In this document: positions 17,959-27,268 of the stretch, piece by piece
Layout: each line of letters starts with the position of its first letter
Position numbering within the stretch: position 1 is the stretch's first letter
Origin: Melghirimyces profundicolus
GTDB taxonomy: Bacteria > Bacillota > Bacilli > Thermoactinomycetales > DSM-45169
Assembly: GCF_003054245.1 (NCBI RefSeq)
Contig: NZ_QBKR01000011.1
Span: 53,950-117,949 of the forward strand
DNA length: 64,000 nt
Direction of reading: 5' to 3'
Notes under the pieces: model-generated
What the model was told of the DNA's origin: nothing
Seen by the model: the letters and a program-made list of their open reading frames with translations, nothing else
The model's database searches: none
Position numbers and translations under genes: made by a program

Positions 17959-18963
17959 TCAGCCCAGTCGGCGGGTCAAAAGAAGGGCAAGCCGGATCCT
18001 GAGCGCATCTTCAAACCGGCGCGCATCCAGTCCGGTGTCCTGTTTCAGCCTGTCCAGCCGGTAAATCAGGGTGTTCCGGTGGATAAACAACCGACGCGCG
18101 GTTTCGCTTACGTTCAGGTTCTGACGGAGAAACACGTCCAACATCTCCCGTACTTCGGAATCCTCCCAGAAAGGAACCGGGGAGATTTCTTCCAAAAAGC
18201 GCCCCGCCCGGTCCGAGCCGACGGGTTCCAGGAGTTTCTCCAGGGTGAACTGCCAGGTGGTGTAAACCGGACCCCCAGGGTGGTAGGCCTTTCCCATCCG
18301 GTAAGCTTCCCGCATCGTATGGAGCACCCGGGGCAGTCTCTCCACTTCCCGGACCGGGGGATGGACCACCACCGTCACATCTTCCCCGGCCTCGGTGGTC
18401 ACGACTTCAGCCATGCCCAGGGCGGCCTCTTCCAACCCTTTTTCCCATTCTCCCCCGGCATCCGGGCCGATCAGAAAGGTACAGGGGACCAGAACGAGGA
18501 GCTCCGCCCGGTTGATCGGAACGAGCCAGGCCTGATGGTCGAAGTAGGTTCTCAGCACCCGGTCCAGTCCGCTTTCCGTTTCATCGTAGGCGCCAAGGTG
18601 AACGACGAAAAACGGAACCCTGTCTTCCCAGGCCAACTGATGGACCGCCGGGGGAGGAACCCGCGGTCCTTCCAGAAACTCCGCCTGTTGCAGCCATCGG
18701 GCCAGGGCGGCGAGGGGGTTGTTTTTTCCGCTTTCTCCGACCCGTCCCTCCCGTTCCACCCCCTGTTTCAGAATCAGGCATATCAAGGCTTCCTCTCTGG
18801 ACGTGAGGGAATCCCCTCCTTCCACTGCCAACCGGTATCGCCCGTCCACGTGAAAGACCCGTTCTCCGGCATCGGCCGCCGATTCTCCGACCTCGATCCG
18901 CACTTTTTTCCCCAGGGCGTTCTCCAGGTTGCGCGCCAACCCGATCAGTTCCGGATATTCCAA
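17959..18963 (-). CDS. PucR/CdaR-type transcriptional regulator
   Basis: The C-terminal 55 residues hold the PucR-type HTH (EMLDVFLRQNLNVSETARRL then FIHRNTLIYRLDRLKQDTG), the hallmark of CdaR/PucR activators that respond to sugar acids or purines. The preceding 280 residues form a GGDEF-like or sensory region without a recognisable motif. Length 334 aa. It lies upstream of the MsmX-like gene on the same strand and 546 nt beyond it a gluconokinase starts divergently, so a role in sugar acid use is possible, but this is inference from position. Confidence 0.78.
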   Translation of the reverse strand: MEYPELIGLARNLENALGKKVRIEVGESAADAGERVFHVDGRYRLAVEGGDSLTSREEALICLILKQGVEREGRVGESGKNNPLAALARWLQQAEFLEGPRVPPPAVHQLAWEDRVPFFVVHLGAYDETESGLDRVLRTYFDHQAWLVPINRAELLVLVPCTFLIGPDAGGEWEKGLEEAALGMAEVVTTEAGEDVTVVVHPPVREVERLPRVLHTMREAYRMGKAYHPGGPVYTTWQFTLEKLLEPVGSDRAGRFLEEISPVPFWEDSEVREMLDVFLRQNLNVSETARRLFIHRNTLIYRLDRLKQDTGLDARRFEDALRIRLALLLTRRLG

Positions 18964-19058
18964 CCGTCTCGACTCCCTCTGATCTGCATGGGTTTCCGTA
19001 TTCCCATTCTACACGGAAAACCGGAAGAGACCAAACGGGTCAGGGCTGTTGTTTCTCC

Positions 19059-19219
19059 GGAAGCCTTGTGAAAAAAGGGAGCGGCGGTGACGGCGGATGC
19101 AACACAGAGAAGCTTTTGCCCCTGAACGCCCTTGCTGGCGGATTTTCCGCCGGTCTGAACAGTGTTTCGGGTCAACGCTTTCCCTTCTTCGGAACCGGAC
19201 CATCCATCACAACACTTCC
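19059..19219 (+). repeat. Palindromic repeat, copy C (diverged, with second module)
   Basis: Left end GGAAGCCTTGTGA and right end TCACAACACTTCC match the family, and GTTTCGGGTCAACGCTTTCC is the inner right box. The core is not the 54-bp unit but the segment CGGATGCAACACAGAGAAGC...CCTGAACGCCCTTGCTGGC, which it shares with copy H at 60600. Confidence 0.72.
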
Positions 19220-19222
19220 AGT

Positions 19223-19246
19223 AAAAAAACCGCCCCCGAGGGGCGG
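19223..19246 (-). terminator. Rho-independent terminator after the YvlD-like gene
   Basis: CCGCCCC/GGGGCGG stem with a 3-nt loop, followed on the minus strand by seven T, 10 nt after the stop. Confidence 0.88.
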
Positions 19247-19256
19247 CTGGTTCCGG

Positions 19257-19604
19257 TCAGGTCCGGAGTCCCTTCCAGATCCCGTTCAACAGCCAGGAGA
19301 TGACGCTGACCAAGATCGAGCCGAGAAGAGCCCCCAGGAACCCTTCCACCTCAAATCCGCTCACCAGTGCTCCGGTCAGCCAGAACAGCAATGCGTTCAA
19401 CACAAAGATAAAAAGCCCCAGGGTCAGAAGCGAAATCGGCAAAGTGAGAAAAACCAGCACGGGTCTGACAAACGTATTGATCAATCCCAGAATCAATGCC
19501 ACCATCAGCGCCGTCCCGAACCCTTCCACATCGATTTGGGGAATCACCTGGGAGGCGATCAATACGGCGAGCGCGTTGAGCAACAGTCGGACAATGATAC
19601 CCAT
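19257..19604 (-). CDS. yvlD: Phage-holin-family membrane protein, YvlD-like
   Basis: A 115-residue protein with four hydrophobic segments (about 3-20, 28-48, 55-75, 90-110) and the family blocks GLINTFVRPVLVFLTLPIS and GLFIFVLNALLFWLTG. YvlD-type proteins are widespread in Bacillales; function unknown, linked in Bacillus to envelope stress regulons. The start was placed at ATG 19604 because AAGGAGG lies 9 nt upstream; the open frame extends further but without a ribosome site. In Bacillus yvlD also lies near hprK, which agrees with this region. Confidence 0.8.
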   Translation of the reverse strand: MGIIVRLLLNALAVLIASQVIPQIDVEGFGTALMVALILGLINTFVRPVLVFLTLPISLLTLGLFIFVLNALLFWLTGALVSGFEVEGFLGALLGSILVSVISWLLNGIWKGLRT

Positions 19605-19749
19605 CCGGGCCCCTCCTTCCAAATTGAGTCGCTTACCATTGTATATTACCCCGCCGGCAGATGGACACACGCATTTGTTTTGAAATGCCGGTTCCTCTAT
19701 AATGACCCTGTATCACCGCCGACTCGGCTCAAGGAAACGGGGGAAATGG

Positions 19750-21288
19750 ATGAGAGAAAGAGACATCGTCATCGGCCTGGACATCGGCACCACAAGCACC
19801 AAAGCCGTGGTGTTCGACTCCGGAGGGAACATCCGGGGGGCAAAAAGTGTCGGATACCCCTTGCATCGGCCACAGCCCCTGTGGGCTGAACAGGATCCCG
19901 ACGACATCCTGGAAGCCGCCTGCCGTGCGATTCGGGAGGCGATGGAGCGCTCGGGGACCGCACCGGAAAGCGTGGCGGCCGTGGGCATCAGCTCTGCCAT
20001 GCACTCCCTGCTGGCGGTGGACGGATCCGGCCGGCCGCTGACCCCCATCATCACTTGGGCGGACCTCCGAAGCGGGGAGATTTCCCGTCGACTCCGCCAA
20101 ACGGACACGGGTCGGGGGATCTACCGGCGCACCGGTACCCCGGTCCATCCGATGGCCCCGCTGTCCAAGCTGATCTGGATGCGAAAGGAAGCCGCCGATC
20201 CGTTCGCACAGGCAGAGCGCTGGATTTCCATCAAGGAATACCTTATTTCCCGTTGGTTTTCGCAATACGTGGTGGATACCTCCATTGCATCGGCGACGGG
20301 CCTTCTCAACCTGGAAACACTGGACTGGGACAAAGAGGCGCTTGAACTGGCAGGGATCCGGCGGGAACAGTTGTCCCGGATCGTCCCGTCCACATTTGTG
20401 CTTGAAGGGATGGTTCCCCGATGGGCCGAGCGAATGGGACTGTCCCCGGACACCCCTTGGGTGGTGGGGGCCGGTGACGGCGTGCTGGCCAATCTCGGTG
20501 TGGGTGCGGTCCGGCCGGGGGAAGCCGCGATTACGATCGGGACCAGCGGAGCTTTTCGGACGGTCACGAACCGCCCGGTTACCGACCCCCATTCCCGGAC
20601 CTTTTGTTACGCGCTGGCGGAGGGATTCTGGGTGGCCGGGGGTGCCACCAACAACGGAGGCATCCTTCTCCGCTGGCTGAACGAGGGTTTTTTCCACGAC
20701 GAAGAGGAGGTCGCCGACCCCGTTTTGAAGGAGGCGTCCTTGGAACAGACGGCCCGGCTGGCGGAAAGCGTCCCTCCCGGAGCGGAAGGACTGCTTTTCC
20801 ACCCCTTTCTGTCGGGGGAACGGGCTCCCTGGTGGAACCCGGACGCCCGGGGAATGTTTTTTGGCATCGGCATGCATCACCGGAAAGAACACTTCGTCCG
20901 TGCGGTGTTGGAGGGAGTCTGTTTCAGCATCTTTTCCATCGGCAAAGCACTGGAAGAACTGACGGGGCCGGCTTCCGATATTCGAATATCAGGCGGATTT
21001 GTCCGCTTCCCCCTTTGGCCCCGAATCCTGTGTGACATACTGGGGCGGGAACTGCAAGTCCCCGAAACGGAAGAAGCCTCCGCCGCCGGCGCCGCTTACC
21101 TGGCCCTTTTCGCTGTCGGGAAGGTTCGCTCCCTCGACGGGATCCGGAACTGGACCCGGATCCGACAACATTTGAAGCCGGATCTCTCCCAACAAAAAAT
21201 CTACCGGGAACGGTATGAGGTCTATGAGCGGTTGTACAGAAAACTGGAAGACGAATACAGGGAGATCGCCCAATTTCATTCAAAATGA
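19750..21288 (+). CDS. gntK: Gluconokinase, FGGY family
   Basis: Phosphorylates gluconate to 6-phosphogluconate. The 512 residues form the two-domain FGGY fold: N-terminal phosphate loop GLDIGTTSTKAV near residue 10, substrate region ISSAMHSLLAVDGSGRPLTP (typical of gluconokinases, with MHS), WADLRS, and the C-terminal FGGY segment ISGGFVRFPLWPRILCDILG. ATG 19750 was taken, preceded by GGGGGAA. No gluconate permease or GntR regulator is adjacent. A long hairpin follows the stop. Confidence 0.88.
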   Translation: MRERDIVIGLDIGTTSTKAVVFDSGGNIRGAKSVGYPLHRPQPLWAEQDPDDILEAACRAIREAMERSGTAPESVAAVGISSAMHSLLAVDGSGRPLTPIITWADLRSGEISRRLRQTDTGRGIYRRTGTPVHPMAPLSKLIWMRKEAADPFAQAERWISIKEYLISRWFSQYVVDTSIASATGLLNLETLDWDKEALELAGIRREQLSRIVPSTFVLEGMVPRWAERMGLSPDTPWVVGAGDGVLANLGVGAVRPGEAAITIGTSGAFRTVTNRPVTDPHSRTFCYALAEGFWVAGGATNNGGILLRWLNEGFFHDEEEVADPVLKEASLEQTARLAESVPPGAEGLLFHPFLSGERAPWWNPDARGMFFGIGMHHRKEHFVRAVLEGVCFSIFSIGKALEELTGPASDIRISGGFVRFPLWPRILCDILGRELQVPETEEASAAGAAYLALFAVGKVRSLDGIRNWTRIRQHLKPDLSQQKIYRERYEVYERLYRKLEDEYREIAQFHSK

Positions 21289-21296
21289 CGGGTGGT

Positions 21297-21680
21297 TCAC
21301 CGCCTCAACAGCCATTCCTCCGAAAGGAATGGCTGTTGTTCATGATGGAACCGCCGCTTGCTCAACCGGTGGTTCCCGGTCGCCGTATCGGATCGGTTGA
21401 ACGATTCAGTGGCTGTCTCCCCGATCCAATGACCCAACCGGTCCCCAATCATGCCCCCGGCCATCATTCCCAACGTCGTTCCGATCCCTGGAAGCAGTAA
21501 CGTTCCGAGCAGAGCCCCATACTCCACCCCGAACACCAAACCGGTCGCACCGGTGACATTCCCCACCGTTTTGGAAGTGTAACGGGTTGAGTCCATTTCA
21601 CCCTTCATATACAAACGGGTATCCTGCCATTGTGAAACCCCTCCGGCCAACACACCGGCCCAAATGGAACTTTTTTTCAT
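21297..21680 (-). CDS. Glycine-zipper membrane-associated protein, hypothetical
   Basis: Not recognised as a named protein. The 127 residues contain a hydrophobic glycine-rich stretch (GATGLVFGVEYGALLGTLLL, then PGIGTTLGMMAGGMIGDRLG) with GxxxG spacing typical of glycine-zipper proteins. The ATG has GGGGG 7 nt upstream. The last 25 residues are encoded by the hairpin at 21306-21340, so the two transcripts are convergent and overlap. It heads away from the P-type ATPase locus and may belong to it. Confidence 0.6.
   Translation of the reverse strand: MKKSSIWAGVLAGGVSQWQDTRLYMKGEMDSTRYTSKTVGNVTGATGLVFGVEYGALLGTLLLPGIGTTLGMMAGGMIGDRLGHWIGETATESFNRSDTATGNHRLSKRRFHHEQQPFLSEEWLLRR
21306..21340 (+). 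terminator. Long hairpin after gluconokinase
   Basis: CAACAGCCATTCCT/AGGAATGGCTGTTG, a perfect 14-bp stem with a 5-nt loop, begins 17 nt after the gntK stop. The following T-run is only two bases, so termination may be inefficient. Confidence 0.6.
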
Positions 21681-21708
21681 TTTGTGTCCCCCTTTCCCGA
21701 TCCCGGGT

Positions 21709-22131
21709 TCAATCTTTTTGGTCCGGATTCTCCGGCTGATGGGCCATTTCCCGTCGCAACCGATCGATCTCCTGTTGTTGTTGCTCGATCCGTTCTTTCA
21801 GAGACTGAATCATGTGGGTGGTCTCATTGGAATCATCCGGGGGATTCACCTCTTTCTCCTCCTGCCGGGAGTCATCCCCTGTTGTTTCCTCGGCCCTTTC
21901 ATTGTCAGCAGGGAAACCAAAAGCGGAGAGGTCGAGCTCCACCCCCTCCCCCTCTCCCCTCCGATCCTTCCACTCCCTCATCCGATCGGCCAAATCCAAT
22001 GAAGCAGCCGTCCCTTTCACCAGAAGCCGTCGTCCCGTCCGCCGAACCTGTGGAGACAATGCCAGCACGGCGGCTCCGACCACCACGAGCCCCAGAGGGG
22101 AGCGAATATCCATGACTTTTTTAAGATCCAT
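21709..22131 (-). CDS. Membrane-anchored coiled-coil protein, hypothetical
   Basis: The 140 residues begin with a short basic lead, one hydrophobic helix (SPLGLVVVGAAVLALSP, about 11-27), a region RTGRRLLVKGTAASLDLADR resembling accessory proteins of P-type ATPases, an acidic linker and a C-terminal coiled coil rich in Gln/Glu (MIQSLKERIEQQQQEIDRLR). ATG 22131 has AGGAGG 10 nt upstream; the open frame extends eight codons more. It is transcribed divergently from the large P-type ATPase, 137 nt away, and is followed by the glycine-zipper gene. No function can be assigned. Confidence 0.65.
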   Translation of the reverse strand: MDLKKVMDIRSPLGLVVVGAAVLALSPQVRRTGRRLLVKGTAASLDLADRMREWKDRRGEGEGVELDLSAFGFPADNERAEETTGDDSRQEEKEVNPPDDSNETTHMIQSLKERIEQQQQEIDRLRREMAHQPENPDQKD

Positions 22132-22267
22132 AAACCGAGTCCTCCTGTCATCCAAATCTAAAAAAAAGAGTCCCCCAAACGGGCGGATTCATGTACGAAT
22201 TTCACCGGTATAATTTTGGGACACAGAGACAGTCTATTCCTTGTACTTTTACGATGAGGTGTTGCAG

Positions 22268-25200
22268 GTGTCAGTTGACGAACGGAAAGTCCGGTGGCTG
22301 CCCGGAAGGGTTCGTATACAATTGGCGGGTTTGAAAGGCAGTCACTTGGCCGCTGAAACATTGAAAAAAAGACTGGAGAGCCACCCGGGCATTCGTTCAG
22401 TCCATCTGTGCCCCCGGACGGGAAGAGCCCTCATCCATTACTGCACCCGTCAGATGACGGGAGAGGCCATCTTTCAACTGTTGATGTCCGTTGAGGATGA
22501 GTGGCTGCGGGAAGAAATGGACGCTTCTCACAAGACCGGGAAGCCGGCTTCCCAAACCGATACCGACCCGGGCACGGAACCGGCAGCATCTCCGGCCCCG
22601 GCAGCCACTCCGGCTCTGGTGGAAGCAGCCGCCACTCGGGAGATGCGACACCCTCTTCCTGTTATTCCCGAGAGGTTTCGGCGGTTGCCGAAAATCTCCC
22701 CTTACGATCCGGACCGGGGAAAGACAACCGACCGCCCTCCCCTTCCCCTGATTCTGACCCTTGGAGGGCTGACGGGTTTGGCGGTGAAGCAGGCTTGGAT
22801 GGGAAAGTCAGCTCTGGCCCGAAGTCCGCTTCCGTTTTATCTGTCCGGAGCCCTGTCGGTCATGACGGGATATCCCTTTCTAAGAAGAGGGATACGGAAA
22901 CTCACCCAAAAACGGGGGATCAGCTCGGATTTGGTGTTGGGAGCCGGAGCGCTGGCACTGGCGTTGGTTCGCGAAAATCTGGTGGTCCTCGCCGGACTGG
23001 GCATCCTTCAATTTATCGACTGGAAGCATCGGAGAATGGCCGGTGAAACCGACGATAACGAAGAAGAGTACATCGATCCGGAAATCCGCCGGTACGCGGA
23101 AAAGAGCAGCCGTTTCGGCAGTCTCCTGGCCGGTGCCACCCTGGCCCTGACCCGGGACCCGATGAGAGGATTGGCGGTTCTGTTGGCCTCCAATCCCCGC
23201 ACGGCAACCGTCTCCTGCATTCCTGCCTGGAAGCGTGCGGAATGGACGGTGAAAAAAGCAGGGTGGGAGATTCCCGATCAAGGATCTCTTCCACGTCTCG
23301 CTCATACACGGACCGTTCTTTTCGAAGATGACACGCTGCTGTTCCGCTCCCGTGACCCAAAGGTGTATTGCATCACGGATGGATCGGAAACGGAAGAAAA
23401 AGTCTGGCGCCAGGCCGCTTCTCTTTTGAAGAAGTCGGATCACGACTGGAAGTTGAAGATTTTGGAAAAAGCAGGGGAATCCGGACGGACCATTCGAACC
23501 GCCTTCCAAATGCAAGAGTCGAATTCAGGCGTTTCCGGGCAGATCAACCAACAGGAATTCCGACTGGGCAGTCTGGAGCAATTGGAGAAGAGCGGAGTTC
23601 AGTGTGAAAACTTGAGGCTGAATGCTCGCCGCCTGTTGCGAAAGGGGAACCGGGTGGAACTGTTGGCCCGGAAAACAGGGAAGGAATTCCGCGTCATTGC
23701 TCTCTTCTATCAGAAACAAGAGCAATTGAATCCCGACCTGGTCCCTCTGCTCCGGGAACTCCAGGAGAGGAAGGTGGAGTTGGGGGTTCTCCGTCTTCGG
23801 TCGGTCTCTGAACAAACCTTGGTCTCTCACGGCTTGGATCCTCGCTGGGCTTCACTCAAAAGGAAGACCATTCAGCATAAAATCCGGGAGGAAGATAAAC
23901 AAAACCGGGAAACCTTGCTGGTCTGTTCGGACCGTCCCGAGAGCCTTGCCATTTCCCTCATTCATGAGGGAGTTCCCTGGATTCACATCAACCGCCTGTC
24001 AGGGCTTCTTCCGGCACTCAAACTGGCAGTGGAAACGCAAGAAAAAGTGAGTTCCCACTTCCGGTTCTCCCGCCTTTGGAACATGATCGGTACCGTCTTG
24101 GCTCTGCCCTTCCGGATGAGCGCCCTGACCATTAACCTGATCGCGGATGCCCTTTCACTTTTCTTCATCTCCAGAGTGAGCCGGGAGCCCCTGCCGTTTC
24201 TCCGGACCCATAAGGAAGAGGTTCAGGCGTTGAAAGAAGTATCGGCAACGGCGGAATCCGCACTGCCTTCCTCCGATCAAGCTCCCGAATGGCACAGCCT
24301 GACAGCCCGGGAAGTCCTGCACCGCCTCCAAGTCGACCAAAAGCAGGGACTCGATCTGAACCGGGTGAAGGAACGACGGGAAAGGTTCGGGTCCAACCGA
24401 TTGCAGACCCGGAAACCCACACCGTGGATGGTCACTTACCTGGAGCAGTTCAAAGAGTTTTCCACCTTGCTGTTACTGGGGACAACCACTCTCTCGTTCC
24501 TGACCGGCGACCTTTTTCACGGTATCGCCATGAGTGTGATCCTGTTGGCCAATGCCGCCGTTGGGGCGATTCAGGAACGGAAAGCGGAAAAAGTCGTGGA
24601 GCGGTTGAATGAGTATCAACCTCCCGTCTGTCGCGTTGTCCGCGGGGGCAAAACCGCGGACGTCTCCGGGGACGAACTGGTTCCCGGAGATGTGGTCCAT
24701 CTGGAGGCCGGTGACCGTGTCCCCGCGGATCTGCGGTTACTTCTCTCCTGGGATCTCGAGGTGAATGAGTCCATTTTGACGGGAGAGTCGGCCTCCGTAC
24801 TGAAAAATCCGGAACCTGTCGATCCGGACTGCCCTTTGTCCGACCGCACCAACATGTTGTTCATGGGCACCAATGTCAACCGGGGGAAAGGAATCGGAGT
24901 GGTGGTCAACACCGGCCCCCGGACAGAAATGGGACGCTTGGTTTCCTTTACGAAAAAGGAAAAGCAGGTGACCCCACTCCAGGAACGGGTCACTTCCATC
25001 AGCAAAACCTTTGTCAAAGGCGCCCTGATGGTGGCGGGAGTCGTTTTTGCCGCCGGTTTTATCCGGGGAGTCCCGATTGCACAAATGGTGGGAACCTCCG
25101 TCGCTTTAGCGGCATCCGCGATTCCGGAAGGTTTGCCGGTGACGGTGACCATCGCCCTCAGCGCGGGTATTTTCCGGATGGCGAAAAAGAGCGTCCTGAT

Positions 25201-26983
25201 CCGTCGTCTCTCCGCCTTGGAGACGCTTGGACGAACGACGGTGGTCTGCAGCGACAAAACAGGCACGCTCACCCAAAATGAAATGACCGTAAAAAAAGTG
25301 TTGACCGTCGAAGGGGAGTGGCACGTTGAAGGAAACGGTTATCAACCGGATGGAGAGATTCGTACTCCGGACGGGAAAAAAGCGGATGCCCTCTCCCAGC
25401 CGGAACTGACGCGTCTTCTGGATGCAGCGCTTTTGTGCAACAACTCGGAGTTGACCGAACAAGAAGGACACCGGATCGTCAAAGGGGATCCCACGGAAGG
25501 CGCGCTGATCACCCTGGCGGAAAAAGCCGGAATCAAACACCATCCGGATACCTGGGAACGGGTCCATGAAATCCCCTTTGATTCTTCCCACGGCCGGATG
25601 AGCGTTGTCTGTCAGGAACACAAAAAAAATTGCTACCTGTTCACCAAGGGAAGTACAGAGGCCGTCCTTGAACGGTGCGCCGCCTATCAAGTCAACGGAG
25701 ATGTTCTTCCTTTGACCGACGAAGTGAAAAAACGGATCCAACAACGGAACGAATCCCTTGCATCCCAAGCCATGCGTGTGCTCTCTTTTGCGTATGCCAA
25801 ACGGGATGAAACCATAAGCAAAGAGGACCGGGATCTCATTTTCCTGGGCATGGTGGGAATGATCGACCCCCCGAAACCCGGGGTCGCGGAGAGTATCCAA
25901 CATGCCAAAAACATGGGGGTTCGTCCGGTCATGATCACCGGGGACCATCCCCTGACTGCCAACGCCATTGCCCATCAAATCGGACTGGGCAACGGGGAGA
26001 CTCATGCAGTAACCGGGAAAGATCTGGATCAAATGTCCGACGAAGAATTGGAACGGGAGATTTCCCGGGTTCACATTTTTGCCCGTGTCACTCCCCAACA
26101 CAAACTTCGGATCGTGGAGGCCTACCGGAAACAAGGACACGTGGTTGCCATGACCGGCGACGGGGTGAACGACGTCCCGGCCATTCAACAGGCGGATGTG
26201 GGAATCGCCATGGGGAAGACCGGGACGGAAGTAACCAAAGAATCCGCGGATATGGTTCTGGTGAATGACGGGTTTGCTTCCATTGTTGAAGGGGTGAAAG
26301 AAGGAAGAACCATCATCGGCAATATAAGGAAAGCCCTGGGTTGTCTCTTGACCGGCAACCTGGCGGAGATCCTGGTCACCGGAATCGCTGTGATCGCGGG
26401 ATTGCCGATTCCCCTGATCCCCATTCAAATTCTGCTGATGAACCTGATGACGGATGCCCTTCCGGCAATGGTGTTGGCGGTCAACCCCGGGCAACGCAAC
26501 CAAGCGACTGAGGAGAAAGACATCGTCGACCGGGATCTGTACCGGAAGGTGATCACCCGCGGCACCTTGCTGGGAGTTGGATCCTTGGGGCTGTTCATCG
26601 CCCACCTGGTCAAAGGAGCCCCCCTTTTGACCGCCCAAACCGTGGCTTTTGCCACCCTGGTGTTGGGCCAAATGTTCCAGACCCTTTCGTGGAGGCAGGA
26701 AGGTTCGTCAGCGCAGGAAAACCGGGAGGCGATCGGAGACGGGTTCAAAGACCGCTTCCTTGCCGGAGCCATGGGTATCTCGGTTTTGACACTGCTTGCC
26801 GTGATGTATGTGCCGCCGCTTTCCCGAATCCTGCAAACCACTCCGATCGCATTGAGAAGCTGGGGGCCGATTTTGTTGGTATCCGGGCTGGTGTCCAAGG
26901 TGTCGGATCCGCTTCTGGCCTTCATGAAAGGATTGGAGAGGGCCCAAGTGGCGAAAGAAAGGGCTTTGCCCGTCACAGCCTGA
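22268..26983 (+). CDS. Giant cation-transporting P-type ATPase with degenerate N-terminal ATPase half
   Basis: ATP-driven cation pump of 1571 residues, about twice the usual length. The C-terminal half (about 675-1571) is complete: TGES near 838, IPEGLP near 953, phosphorylation site CSDKTGTLTQNE with Asp996, hinge TGDGVNDVP (Asp1298) and NLMTDALPAMVLAV, all typical of P2 (calcium-type) pumps. The N-terminal half begins with an HMA-like fold (about 5-85) and then follows P1B order, but DKTGT is replaced by EDDTL at 353-357 and no GDGxND remains. Actinobacterial CtpI has comparable size. GTG 22268 was chosen for GAGGTG 6 nt upstream. Substrate unknown. Confidence 0.82.
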   Translation: MSVDERKVRWLPGRVRIQLAGLKGSHLAAETLKKRLESHPGIRSVHLCPRTGRALIHYCTRQMTGEAIFQLLMSVEDEWLREEMDASHKTGKPASQTDTDPGTEPAASPAPAATPALVEAAATREMRHPLPVIPERFRRLPKISPYDPDRGKTTDRPPLPLILTLGGLTGLAVKQAWMGKSALARSPLPFYLSGALSVMTGYPFLRRGIRKLTQKRGISSDLVLGAGALALALVRENLVVLAGLGILQFIDWKHRRMAGETDDNEEEYIDPEIRRYAEKSSRFGSLLAGATLALTRDPMRGLAVLLASNPRTATVSCIPAWKRAEWTVKKAGWEIPDQGSLPRLAHTRTVLFEDDTLLFRSRDPKVYCITDGSETEEKVWRQAASLLKKSDHDWKLKILEKAGESGRTIRTAFQMQESNSGVSGQINQQEFRLGSLEQLEKSGVQCENLRLNARRLLRKGNRVELLARKTGKEFRVIALFYQKQEQLNPDLVPLLRELQERKVELGVLRLRSVSEQTLVSHGLDPRWASLKRKTIQHKIREEDKQNRETLLVCSDRPESLAISLIHEGVPWIHINRLSGLLPALKLAVETQEKVSSHFRFSRLWNMIGTVLALPFRMSALTINLIADALSLFFISRVSREPLPFLRTHKEEVQALKEVSATAESALPSSDQAPEWHSLTAREVLHRLQVDQKQGLDLNRVKERRERFGSNRLQTRKPTPWMVTYLEQFKEFSTLLLLGTTTLSFLTGDLFHGIAMSVILLANAAVGAIQERKAEKVVERLNEYQPPVCRVVRGGKTADVSGDELVPGDVVHLEAGDRVPADLRLLLSWDLEVNESILTGESASVLKNPEPVDPDCPLSDRTNMLFMGTNVNRGKGIGVVVNTGPRTEMGRLVSFTKKEKQVTPLQERVTSISKTFVKGALMVAGVVFAAGFIRGVPIAQMVGTSVALAASAIPEGLPVTVTIALSAGIFRMAKKSVLIRRLSALETLGRTTVVCSDKTGTLTQNEMTVKKVLTVEGEWHVEGNGYQPDGEIRTPDGKKADALSQPELTRLLDAALLCNNSELTEQEGHRIVKGDPTEGALITLAEKAGIKHHPDTWERVHEIPFDSSHGRMSVVCQEHKKNCYLFTKGSTEAVLERCAAYQVNGDVLPLTDEVKKRIQQRNESLASQAMRVLSFAYAKRDETISKEDRDLIFLGMVGMIDPPKPGVAESIQHAKNMGVRPVMITGDHPLTANAIAHQIGLGNGETHAVTGKDLDQMSDEELEREISRVHIFARVTPQHKLRIVEAYRKQGHVVAMTGDGVNDVPAIQQADVGIAMGKTGTEVTKESADMVLVNDGFASIVEGVKEGRTIIGNIRKALGCLLTGNLAEILVTGIAVIAGLPIPLIPIQILLMNLMTDALPAMVLAVNPGQRNQATEEKDIVDRDLYRKVITRGTLLGVGSLGLFIAHLVKGAPLLTAQTVAFATLVLGQMFQTLSWRQEGSSAQENREAIGDGFKDRFLAGAMGISVLTLLAVMYVPPLSRILQTTPIALRSWGPILLVSGLVSKVSDPLLAFMKGLERAQVAKERALPVTA

Positions 26984-27017
26984 TGATGACCCCGACGTGG
27001 AAAGGAGGGTTGGAGAC

Positions 27018-27254
27018 ATGAAATCTCTGGACCGGTGGTTGGCAGGGGCGGCCCTCCTGGCCGCTGCACCCACCCTGTTTCCTGTTGCCGTAAAAACCGT
27101 CAAACCTTTGGCCCAATGGGCCAATCACAGAATGAAGGCCGCAGGTCGACAAACCCAAAGCACTTGGTATTGGCTGAAAGAAGAAGTGGAAGATATCGTG
27201 GCGGAAGCCCAGTTCGAACGAATGAAAAACCGTATGGAGAAAGAATTGTTCTGA
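27018..27254 (+). CDS. DUF5132-type small accessory protein of the P-type ATPase locus
   Basis: A 78-residue protein with one hydrophobic segment (WLAGAALLAAAPTLFPVAV), a middle KPLAQWANHRMKAAG and a C-terminal WLKEEVEDIVAEAQFERMKN. The latter resembles the (V/I)EDLVAEA motif of DUF5132 proteins found beside HMA-containing P-type ATPases. AAGGAGG precedes ATG 27018; an earlier in-frame GTG at 26997 is less likely. It starts 34 nt after the ATPase stop and is probably co-transcribed. Biochemical role unknown. Confidence 0.68.
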   Translation: MKSLDRWLAGAALLAAAPTLFPVAVKTVKPLAQWANHRMKAAGRQTQSTWYWLKEEVEDIVAEAQFERMKNRMEKELF

Positions 27255-27268
27255 TAGGAGGGATCTGT

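Noticed and set aside
27035..27268. Longer version of the 80-residue basic protein starting at 27035
   Set aside because: That part overlaps the DUF5132-like gene in another frame; the TTG at 27269 has an ideal AGGAGG spacing.
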